Shown here piece by piece: positions 8,742-14,556 of a stretch of 40,990 nucleotides of DNA (positions are counted from its first letter, which is position 1; every line of letters starts with the position of its first letter). A program made the translations under genes and the position numbers. The notes below the pieces were generated by a model. The model saw only the letters and a list, made by a program, of their open reading frames with translations. It did no database searches and had not been told where the DNA came from. The stretch lies in contig NZ_RBZW01000015.1 of the NCBI RefSeq assembly GCF_006543045.1, forward strand, positions 1 to 40,990, read 5' to 3'. The DNA comes from Salinadaptatus halalkaliphilus (GTDB lineage Archaea > Halobacteriota > Halobacteria > Halobacteriales > Natrialbaceae).

Positions 8742-8852
8742 ATGTCTGACAACCCAACTCCCGAGCAGCAGCAGCGACTCACCAGCATGTTCAACGCCCG
8801 CAACCGAGTAAAGCACTTTGCAACCGACGAAACGGAGGTCGAAGGCCGATGA
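8742..8852 (+). CDS. 36-aa small protein behind the shared leader
   Basis: The peptide starts MSDNPTPEQQQRL and ends VEGR, with one short amphipathic helix and no known domain. It is short, but its start sits exactly where the three sister leaders start their genes. Its stop overlaps the next start as ATGA, which marks translational coupling. Confidence 0.6.
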   Translation: MSDNPTPEQQQRLTSMFNARNRVKHFATDETEVEGR

Positions 8853-8977
8853 GCCGTCGTGTCACCTTCAGCCTTTCCGGTCACGCCGTTACCCGCCAAC
8901 GCGGGTCGGAGGTGGACAGCGTCCAGACGACCACCGGCGGGGCATCGATCAGCGACCTTCTCGAGAACCTCGAGTGA
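8849..8977 (+). CDS. 42-aa small protein coupled to the previous one
   Basis: It runs from ATG 8849 (ATGA overlap) to TGA 8975-8977 and is followed directly by a T-tract terminator, so the two small genes form one transcript. The peptide starts MSRRVTFSLSGHAV and ends in an acidic helix (ISDLLENLE). Two tiny proteins in one operon could be a small toxin/antitoxin or modulator pair. Nothing in the sequence proves this. Confidence 0.55.
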   Translation: MSRRVTFSLSGHAVTRQRGSEVDSVQTTTGGASISDLLENLE

Positions 8978-9002
8978 GCCCAGCCGGTCGCCTCTTTTTT
9001 TT
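8975..9002 (+). terminator. stem-loop plus T-tract
   Basis: GAGCCCAGCCGGTCGCCTC is followed by eight T (8995-9002). Same CAGCCGGTCG centre as the other three copies. Confidence 0.65.
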
Positions 9003-9404
9003 GCGCTTCTCGACGCCTCCACCACCCACCACCTCCAGGTTCCGGGCTGCCGATGCCTTCGGCATCGGTTCCGGGCTTTCCCTTCCACTCCAGTCGCCAA
9101 GTCCTCATCCAGCTCGGTTGAACGGCCGTCGTGACGGTCGCGATCTCTCCGGTGGGGACAGAGACACTGGGGCAACTACCTCTTCGTCGACGTCGACGCC
9201 GGCGAACCACACCACTCCGAAAGCCCTCGAGCCGCTCGAGGCCGCTCTGCGGGATATCGACGGACGGTGTTGCGTCGATAGTGCCCACAGAGGCGACCAC
9301 GTACACTCGAGCGGCCCTCGCCCTTTCAGTCCACCAGGGGCCGCCGAGGTCTAGTGAGTGTGTGCTCAGTACGGCATTTGTATATCGTGACGGGTAGAAC
9401 GAAC
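9003..9404. other. 400-bp intergenic stretch with hairpin and repeat copy 2
   Basis: This stretch holds a CACC-rich module with a perfect hairpin CCGATGCC/GGCATCGG (9050-9068), the second 159-bp repeat (9182-9340), and a promoter-like GGCATTTGTATATCG at 9373, about 25 bases before the next ATG. No gene is evident. Confidence 0.55.
9182..9340. repeat. 159-bp direct repeat, copy 2
   Basis: Partner of 7395-7553, with the same length and about 8-9 substitutions by eye. It again ends shortly before a promoter. Confidence 0.8.
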
Positions 9405-10112
9405 ATGACGGAATCTACCCACCCAGAGGAAAAGGCACAATCGTTCGAATTTACCCAGACTAGCCCATTGTCACTATCGGATTTTGACGGGGCCGACCAC
9501 CGCCGAAAGCACAAGCTGTCGTTCGATACCTCGACGTTGCCGGACGACGCAGACCCGTGGATGGCCGACCTACTCGACTGGCTTCTGGATGGGATCAATG
9601 CCATAACGAACTACCCGACCCTGTGTCTCTGGCTTCGTGGATCGACACGCGATCTCCTGTTGGGATACGAACCGGCCGACGGCCACGAACGTGCTAGATT
9701 CATTCGTGCAGCAACGTTTTCCAACTCCGGCCTCTCGGCCTTCGAGTTGTCTCGAGACAACGAAATCGACGCCGGACTGGTGACAGTCTTCGACGCCGTG
9801 AATATCCTGTACGATTTCGTCTGTGGTGTCGGTGGCCACTACGGCGAGGAACCATCGGTCGTACTCACCGATATGATGTACCTGCAACAGGTTGCCAGTG
9901 CCACCCACCCAATCGCCACCGACATGCCAGACGGAACCGAATCCTGGAGTCGATCACAGCTGGTAGATCGCCGCTTCCCTCTTCCCAACGACCGCGACCG
10001 TGTCGCACTCCCCGAACCCGTGTTCGACCCATCTTGGCACCAGCAGGATCCTCCCGAAGACCCTCACAACCATCCCGAACAACTACTCTCTGAGCACATC
10101 GATCAGAGTTAG
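9405..10112 (+). CDS. 235-aa protein of unknown function
   Basis: No family is recognised. The protein is acidic, with a long central helical part (residues about 50-170) containing PWMADLLDWLLDG and FDAVNILYDFVCGVGG. Its C-terminus is Pro/His-rich (PPEDPHNHPEQLL) and probably disordered. No membrane segment is clear. ATG 9405 is chosen because the TATA-like GCATTTGTATATCG lies about 25 bases upstream, which gives a leaderless or nearly leaderless transcript typical of haloarchaea. An in-frame upstream start at 9354 would precede that promoter. Confidence 0.7.
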   Translation: MTESTHPEEKAQSFEFTQTSPLSLSDFDGADHRRKHKLSFDTSTLPDDADPWMADLLDWLLDGINAITNYPTLCLWLRGSTRDLLLGYEPADGHERARFIRAATFSNSGLSAFELSRDNEIDAGLVTVFDAVNILYDFVCGVGGHYGEEPSVVLTDMMYLQQVASATHPIATDMPDGTESWSRSQLVDRRFPLPNDRDRVALPEPVFDPSWHQQDPPEDPHNHPEQLLSEHIDQS

Positions 10113-10150
10113 GCCTATCCAGCTCGTGACTGTTAGCCAGACACTGTCGT

Positions 10151-10239
10151 ACCGCATTTATGTGCCCGAATGGGCAGGTCCAGTTCCGACGGACCAGAGC
10201 GAAGGACGACCAAGGGAGTCGGCCTTCGGAGTGATCTTC
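10151..10239 (+). promoter_or_regulatory. CCGCATTTAT promoter with variant structured leader
   Basis: ACCGCATTTATG at 10151 is the TATA region. The leader contains a stem CCGAC (10186)/GTCGG (10218) and ends TTCGGAGTGATCTTC before the ATG. This closely matches the ribosome-binding end (CTCGGAGTGACT) of the shared leader but lacks the GCCGACAGTAAG box. Confidence 0.5.
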
Positions 10240-10800
10240 ATGAGTACGACACAGCAGACCCAGTCCCCACGACGATGCATCGAGACGCCAACTGCCTACG
10301 ATTCCGAGCTCGAGAACTCCGAGACTATCCGTCTCGAGGTGGAATGGATGCACGAACGAGCAACCGGCTTCGCGATGAAACTGTCGCGGTTCCTCGACAC
10401 CGGCGACGAAGTCCACCTCAAAAAGGCCTGTGCCGCGCTGTTGATGGCCCTCGATATCGCCGAAGACGCCAACGATTCGATCGACATCGACGACAAGTGG
10501 GTGATCGACGGCCCGTCCGTCGACCGCGATGCACACCACGTTGTCCGCTGTTCCTCGCCGGTCGAACTCGAAATCGAACATCTCGACCAGCGGGCTGCAG
10601 ACGCGATCCAGCACCAGCTGGCCCACATCTGTCGCCACCGCGACACCGACGATCTCCACACCGAACTCGAGTACCTTGCGGACATGCTCGCAACGGTCAC
10701 GGAGGACGGCCAACGGTCGATCGTCCGCATCGCGAAGCCCGAAACCAGTGTCCAGCCCAACCTCGAATGGCACACTGACAACACCCCGCTTGCGAAGTGA
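10240..10800 (+). CDS. 186-aa protein, paralogue of the product at 13179-13709
   Basis: Function unknown. Its C-terminus (SIVRIAKPE...LEWHTDN) closely parallels that of the 13179-13709 product (SVIRLPAPD...LEWHTDT), and both have a central stretch around (V/I)ELEIE or IELQIE. The middle part is strongly helical. The shared LEWHTD motif also resembles the VEWHTE in the 920-aa protein at 14557, so it may be a short docking motif of this gene set. Start ATG 10240 is set by GGAG 10 bases upstream. The open frame extends to 10000 but overlaps the previous gene. Confidence 0.72.
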   Translation: MSTTQQTQSPRRCIETPTAYDSELENSETIRLEVEWMHERATGFAMKLSRFLDTGDEVHLKKACAALLMALDIAEDANDSIDIDDKWVIDGPSVDRDAHHVVRCSSPVELEIEHLDQRAADAIQHQLAHICRHRDTDDLHTELEYLADMLATVTEDGQRSIVRIAKPETSVQPNLEWHTDNTPLAK

Positions 10801-10836
10801 AAACAGCCGATTTTCGCCGGTAGAGGCCCCACATAC

Positions 10837-11517
10837 ATGAGTTCGAGTTCCCAATCCGTTCAGCAGAACCGCTACCCGACTGTCCACGAGTCCGATGTCG
10901 AACACGCCCGGTCGTTCTCCGTCGACGATCTCGAGGTTCCCGAGCCCGTCGCCGAAACGATGGGTGTCGACGACCTTGCAGCGTTCGACGGGTTCGAGCA
11001 CCGAGGGATCACCGTCGAGATCACCGACGTCGTCAAGTCGGCCCGCCATGCCCTCTACAACGAACACGTTGCACAGGGCGAGGAGGCTGCCCCCCAGACC
11101 TCGATCACCCTCCACGATGCCGCCGATCGGCTCGCGTCGTTCCTTGGGAGTCGCTTCGATACCTGGATGACGACCCAACCCGAGATTGCCCTCGAAACCA
11201 GTTCGGAAGCACTCGACGAATCGGATGTGTGGGGCTACCTCTGGGGAGACGATCCACTTGGCCTTCGCGACGGAGGAATCAATTACCATGCAGATATTCA
11301 CCGAGACTTGATCGTCTCGGCACTGGCCGTCGTTTTCTCCCACGCCGTTCCCCAGGAGGAGGCTGACATGGACGTTCGACGGGAGGATGCCCAGCGCGAG
11401 CTGAAGATGGTCGTGGCCGGCGAAGCACACGGTGCGTTGTCTCGCGAGGAAGTTCACGAGGTCGTCGACCAGATGTACGACCAGATGGACGACCGCTTCG
11501 GCGCTCTCGAAGACTGA
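10837..11517 (+). CDS. 226-aa acidic protein of unknown function
   Basis: No domain is recognised. The N-terminal 25 residues are Ser/Gln-rich, followed by a mixed alpha/beta part. The C-terminus is helical and charged, ending VVDQMYDQMDDRFGALED, where a heptad-like pattern suggests a coiled coil. It lies 36 bases after the preceding gene in the same direction, so co-transcription is likely. A small coiled-coil gene follows 34 bases later. Confidence 0.72.
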   Translation: MSSSSQSVQQNRYPTVHESDVEHARSFSVDDLEVPEPVAETMGVDDLAAFDGFEHRGITVEITDVVKSARHALYNEHVAQGEEAAPQTSITLHDAADRLASFLGSRFDTWMTTQPEIALETSSEALDESDVWGYLWGDDPLGLRDGGINYHADIHRDLIVSALAVVFSHAVPQEEADMDVRREDAQRELKMVVAGEAHGALSREEVHEVVDQMYDQMDDRFGALED

Positions 11518-11551
11518 ATCGCTCACCGATCCGATTCCAACCACCGAATCT

Positions 11552-11725
11552 ATGACCAATCTCCAAGACACAATCGACCTGCTTGACGAGGCTGAAGAAC
11601 TGCTTTCCGAACAAAACCCAGGGAGTCGCGAAGCCCGTGCTGCAGCGAAGATTCGCGAGGCCCGGACTCGAGCCGAACGCTCTCGAGAGGAGGTTGTCCG
11701 AGTGCTCGGTGCAGACGAAGACTGA
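11552..11725 (+). CDS. 57-aa helical/coiled-coil small protein
   Basis: The product starts MTNLQDTIDLLDEAEELL and is almost wholly charged helix (REARAAAKIREARTRAERSREEVV), probably one long coiled coil. ATG 11552 is the first ATG after the previous stop. The open frame to 11432 only overlaps that gene. A T-tract terminator closes the presumed three-gene unit 10240-11725. Confidence 0.65.
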   Translation: MTNLQDTIDLLDEAEELLSEQNPGSREARAAAKIREARTRAERSREEVVRVLGADED

Positions 11726-11749
11726 GACCAGCCGGTCGTCTCTTTTTTT
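11724..11749 (+). terminator. stem-loop plus T-tract
   Basis: GAGAC (11724-11728) pairs with GTCTC (11738-11742), followed by seven T. The stem bases differ from the 8548 copy on both arms while the CAGCCGGTCG centre stays, so the pairing is supported by covariation. Confidence 0.75.
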
Positions 11750-11772
11750 ATGCCATCTGGTCCGACAAACAC

Positions 11773-11834
11773 GCCGACAGTAAGCCTTTCTCCCGGCGAC
11801 GGCGTTTTTGTCCTTCGGACAAGTGTTCAATACC
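11773..11834 (+). promoter_or_regulatory. GCCGACAGTAAG box with a different leader hairpin
   Basis: The box at 11773-11784 is the same as in the four structured leaders. The downstream leader instead has a TTGTCC/GGACAA hairpin with a TTC loop (11808-11822), and no GAGGG/CCCTC pair. This separates the box, probably an operator or core-promoter element, from the leader RNA structure. Confidence 0.6.
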
Positions 11835-12185
11835 ATGACTGAAAACGAATCCACCCGTGTTGGGCATTGCAAGCAGGACGATTGCAGCGTGTATATCGGC
11901 CGGGGCTACGACGGCGAAGCGATGGGCGATGTGGAGATCGGCGAACGAGGCTGGCTCGGGAATCCGTATCCCCTCGACGATGGATACAGTCGCGAAGAGT
12001 CGATCCGACTGTTCGCTCTGGATCTCCTCGAGCGTATCGACGAGGATCCACAATTTCGAAAGGCGTTGTTCGACATCCAGGGCGAGACTCTGGGCTGTTG
12101 GTGTCACGGACTCGACGAGGAAGAACCGGCCTGCCACGGCGACGTGCTTGCTCGAGCAATCGATGCGATCCAAAAACGCGAATGA
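11835..12185 (+). CDS. DUF4326-like protein
   Basis: The 116-aa sequence matches my memory of the DUF4326 family in order: VYIGR near residue 20, GWLGNPYPL near 40, a charged helix with EESIRLF, then LGCWCHG and CHGDVLARAI near the C-terminus. The family occurs in phages, plasmids and accessory regions. Its biochemical role is not settled as far as I know. The conserved Cys and His residues (CWC...CHGD) could bind metal or form a catalytic site. Start ATG 11835 follows the box-containing leader. Confidence 0.75.
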   Translation: MTENESTRVGHCKQDDCSVYIGRGYDGEAMGDVEIGERGWLGNPYPLDDGYSREESIRLFALDLLERIDEDPQFRKALFDIQGETLGCWCHGLDEEEPACHGDVLARAIDAIQKRE

Positions 12186-12283
12186 AAGTAGTAGTCGTCT
12201 CAACTTCAGTACAGCACCGGTAGTACATACAGTGAGTTTGATACAGGAATACATTCAATAGGTTTCAATACATCCAATAGAGT
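12186..12283 (+). promoter_or_regulatory. promoter region with 14-bp direct repeats
   Basis: AATACATTCAATAG (12248-12261) and AATACATCCAATAG (12267-12280) are direct repeats with one mismatch, 19 bases apart, ending just before the wHTH gene. This position and form fit an autoregulatory operator bound by the wHTH/toxin complex. That role is inferred. Confidence 0.5.
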
Positions 12284-12664
12284 ATGCCAATCAGCAAAGA
12301 TCAATTCGAAGAAATCGGTGACCGAAAAGACAGGGATGGCCCTACACCTGGAACAAACGCGGCGAAAATTCTCTCCTTTCTCCGTACTCACCCGAATAAA
12401 GCGTTCACACAAAGCGAAATCGCAGAGAAAACCGACGTAACAAGTGGTTCCGTCGGGCCGACACTCGTCCGGTTACGGGAACGCGGACGAGTTGATCATC
12501 GGGGCAAGTACTGGCGCGTCAGCGATCACGACCAGAGTGTGGATACTGCTACCGGCCATGCAGCTACTGCGTTAGCAGCACGAGAAGACGACAACGAGAA
12601 GCCCCAGATGACAAACTGGCAAGAACACGCCGTCGACCCTCGAGAACATCGAAATGCACCGTGA
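12284..12664 (+). CDS. winged-helix protein, likely antitoxin of a PemK-like toxin
   Basis: In this 126-aa protein, residues about 25-85 form a MarR/Lrp-like winged helix: ILSFLRTHPNKAFTQSEIAE, the recognition part TDVTSGSVGPTLVRLRERG, and the wing VDHRGKYWRV. The C-terminal tail is charged and flexible, as expected for the part that binds a toxin. It overlaps the PemK-like gene by 11 bases. The 29867-30241 product has the same domain and the same partner type, which supports a two-gene toxin-antitoxin family. Direct repeats before the start suggest autoregulation. Confidence 0.72.
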   Translation: MPISKDQFEEIGDRKDRDGPTPGTNAAKILSFLRTHPNKAFTQSEIAEKTDVTSGSVGPTLVRLRERGRVDHRGKYWRVSDHDQSVDTATGHAATALAAREDDNEKPQMTNWQEHAVDPREHRNAP

Positions 12665-13013
12665 CCCATTCGAATCCGGCGATGTGTTCTGGGCACCCGA
12701 TCCGTATCGCACAGGAGACAATCCTCGGCCATGGCTGGTGCTAGCCGCCGAAACCATTCCGTATGTCGGCGAAGAATACATTTGTGCTGGGCTGACGATG
12801 AGTGACCTCCCAGACAATATCGAGGTGAAAAACAAAGACTGGGTCGTAGGGAACGACCCAGCCAAGACCTCGTACTGTTCACCGTGGGTGCTGGCTACAG
12901 TCAAACACGATACAGTAGCAGGACCACAGGGATACCTCACAGACGAGTTCACTCGCGAGATCGTTCAACAAAGCGTTGGATATCTTAACGGGGACGTGAA
13001 CAGCAAGCCGTGA
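12654..13013 (+). CDS. PemK/MazF-like toxin candidate
   Basis: This 119-aa protein has the general PemK/MazF look: an N-terminal FESGDVFWAPDPY where the family has RGDI-(W/Y) and a strand, then PRPWLVLAA, EEYICAGLTMS, and a C-terminal YLTDEFTREIVQQSVGYL helix. Family members are ribosome-independent endoribonucleases. It overlaps the wHTH gene and must be translated with it. It is related to the 29400-29870 product (matching VFWAPDP/VVWGVDP and PRPWL motifs). Catalytic residues could not be assigned by eye, so toxin activity is inferred. Confidence 0.68.
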   Translation: MHRDPFESGDVFWAPDPYRTGDNPRPWLVLAAETIPYVGEEYICAGLTMSDLPDNIEVKNKDWVVGNDPAKTSYCSPWVLATVKHDTVAGPQGYLTDEFTREIVQQSVGYLNGDVNSKP

Positions 13014-13045
13014 CCTCCCTCCGCTAATTTGTTTCGCTCGTAGCC

Positions 13046-13178
13046 AGCCCAACATTCCTGTACGTGGTTAGGAGATACAGACTCCTTTTCCAATCCGTTG
13101 TTCCGGTTGGCTGTCGGGACACTGCTTTCGACATTTATATGCTATCGGACAGGTACAATGTGGTTAACGACTTCCGGA
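13046..13178 (+). promoter_or_regulatory. CTAAGTGG-type block and TATA of the next gene
   Basis: AGCCCAACATTCCTGTACGT followed by GGTTAGGAG (13046-13074) belongs to the recurring intergenic block. ACATTTATATGC (13131) is a good TATA element. Confidence 0.5.
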
Positions 13179-13709
13179 ATGAACGTTTCGATGGAAACCG
13201 CAACTCAGTACGAGGATTTCGATCCAGCCGAGGCAGTTCTTCTCACGGTCCCCGAATTCTCCGAGGACCAGGCCCAGCTGTTTGCAGAACAGTTGTCGGC
13301 CTTCCTCGAGAGCCACGATGGTCGGTCGCTGCTTCGCTGTGTCTCGCTGTTGTACACCGCTGTCGAAGAAGACAGCGAAGCACAGGCCGTCGCGACGACC
13401 GGCGATCTCGACGCCGTCGACGACGACCTCGAGTCCAACTGGTCGATCGAACTCCAGATCGAAGGCCTCTCCTCCGAGGCCGCCGAGAAACTCGCCCGGA
13501 ACTTCCAGCCGATCCTCGACGGCACCCTGAACGATCCAGCACTTCTCCTCCTGGGGGGTAGCCTCGCGTTTGAAACCGAACACCAGCCACGCTCTGTCAT
13601 CCGTCTCCCGGCCCCCGACGGTGCCGATCGCAACGACCTCGAGTGGCACACCGACACGACAGTATCCCAGAAAACCTTCTGCGAGGAATACGACGAAGTC
13701 TCCACGTAG
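13179..13709 (+). CDS. 176-aa protein, paralogue of the product at 10240-10800
   Basis: Function unknown. The N-terminal half is helical (EDQAQLFAEQLSAFLE), the middle contains SIELQIEGLSSEAAEKLARN, and the C-terminus SVIRLPAPD...LEWHTDT parallels the 10240 product. ATG 13179 is one of three in-frame candidates (13158, 13179, 13191). It lies about 43 bases after the TATA centre, so a short leader is possible, but the choice is uncertain. Confidence 0.68.
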   Translation: MNVSMETATQYEDFDPAEAVLLTVPEFSEDQAQLFAEQLSAFLESHDGRSLLRCVSLLYTAVEEDSEAQAVATTGDLDAVDDDLESNWSIELQIEGLSSEAAEKLARNFQPILDGTLNDPALLLLGGSLAFETEHQPRSVIRLPAPDGADRNDLEWHTDTTVSQKTFCEEYDEVST

Positions 13710-13728
13710 TTCGTTTCATCGTTCCACA

Positions 13729-13853
13729 GCCAAACACTCGCCTAAGTGGTTAGGAGTTACCAGTATTTTTTGACTGGTATCTGTTCTGGTGTGGCTGTCG
13801 GTACAGGCTGGTATTCTCGTGGCTATCACGCATTTGTCGGCGTGGAACGGTCG
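13729..13853 (+). promoter_or_regulatory. CTAAGTGG block and CGCATTTGT promoter
   Basis: AACACTCGCCTAAGTGG followed by TTAGGAGTTAC (ending 13760) is repeated almost exactly at 14265-14288. ACGCATTTGTCGG (13828) precedes the next ATG by about 20 bases, which fits leaderless transcription. Confidence 0.5.
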
Positions 13854-14231
13854 ATGCTCGAATCCGTTAACGACCTCGATCTCGAGGAGAACGAAGCTGT
13901 CCGCGTCGAAGGTGCCAACGGTCGCCCAGACCGATGCATCTATATTGGCCGTGTCGGATCAACCATTCTCGAGGTCTCGTCCGACCGACTCCGAGAACTC
14001 TCCCCGGAGGCAGCCCACTACGTGGTCTGTGCTGGCCTCGCGACCTCGCAGACGACGATCGGCGAGGCCTTCGAGTTCTTCCACGGTGACTACGAGCCCG
14101 AGATCACGTATTTCTGTCTCGGCTGCGGGTCGACGTCGACGCCAGGATCCAAGAAGTGCTGTGGATGTCCGGTCGGCTGCGAGATCGACTCCGTTGATTG
14201 GCCGCCCGTCCCGACTCCTTCCTCCGCGTAG
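13854..14231 (+). CDS. 125-aa zinc-binding protein of unknown function
   Basis: The N-terminal part is a small beta-rich domain (EAVRVEGANG, CIYIGRVGSTILEVS), followed by a helix containing SPEAAHYVVC. The C-terminus carries a cysteine cluster, CLGCGS...KKCCGCPVGC, which can hold one zinc or more. ATG 13854 is preferred because the CGCATTTGT promoter ends about 17 bases upstream. The longer open frame to 13746 crosses the repeated intergenic block. Confidence 0.68.
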   Translation: MLESVNDLDLEENEAVRVEGANGRPDRCIYIGRVGSTILEVSSDRLRELSPEAAHYVVCAGLATSQTTIGEAFEFFHGDYEPEITYFCLGCGSTSTPGSKKCCGCPVGCEIDSVDWPPVPTPSSA

Positions 14232-14257
14232 TCACTCTTTGTTTCACCACTTTCCAA

Positions 14258-14388
14258 CTCAACACTCGCCTAAGTGGTTAGAAGTTACACGACGGCCGGC
14301 TGCCAGGTGTCTGCGTTCCCGCATTTATACACGACGAATTGGTGCAGTATCGTCGATCCAACGGATCGACTGCAGCCAGTCTCCACAC
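14258..14388 (+). promoter_or_regulatory. CTAAGTGG block and CCGCATTTATA promoter
   Basis: The second close copy of the block (to 14288) is followed by CCGCATTTATACACGACGAA (14319). This resembles the promoter at 19901, where CCGCATTTGT is also followed by GACGAATTGGTG. The promoter faces the mini-ORF at 14389. Confidence 0.5.
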
Positions 14389-14493
14389 ATGCTCGCCGTT
14401 GTGGACAGCCGGGTCGGTCGACATTCAGACGACAGCCGACCCGAGACGAGTACCGTGGTTGGGGGAGACTGGCTGATTCATCGCCGACAGTAA
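14389..14493 (+). CDS. 34-aa mini-ORF ending inside the next leader
   Basis: The peptide MLAVVDSRVGRHSDDSR... ends in HRRQ, and its TAA stop lies within the GCCGACAGTAAG box of the following leader. It lies behind a plausible promoter, and its GC-rich third positions look coding. It could be an upstream peptide whose translation influences the leader. It could also be chance. Confidence 0.3.
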   Translation: MLAVVDSRVGRHSDDSRPETSTVVGGDWLIHRRQ

Positions 14494-14556
14494 GGCTAAC
14501 TTCCGGAGATGAGGGTTTCGGCCCCCAGGGGGGTCGGACCCGGAGTGACTGTTATC
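14476..14556 (+). promoter_or_regulatory. shared structured 5' leader, copy 4
   Basis: Box at 14483, then GGAGATGAGGG, inner stem CGGCCCCC/GGGGGTCG, ACCCGGAGTGACTG and the ATG 74 bases after the box start. The inner stem is extended relative to copy 2 and still pairs. The outer stem is GGGT/ACCC here rather than GAGGG/CCCTC. Confidence 0.72.

Noticed and set aside
9865-11772. 635-aa protein on the - strand
   Set aside because: It is the mirror frame of four well-supported + strand genes with GC-rich third positions, a common artefact in haloarchaea.
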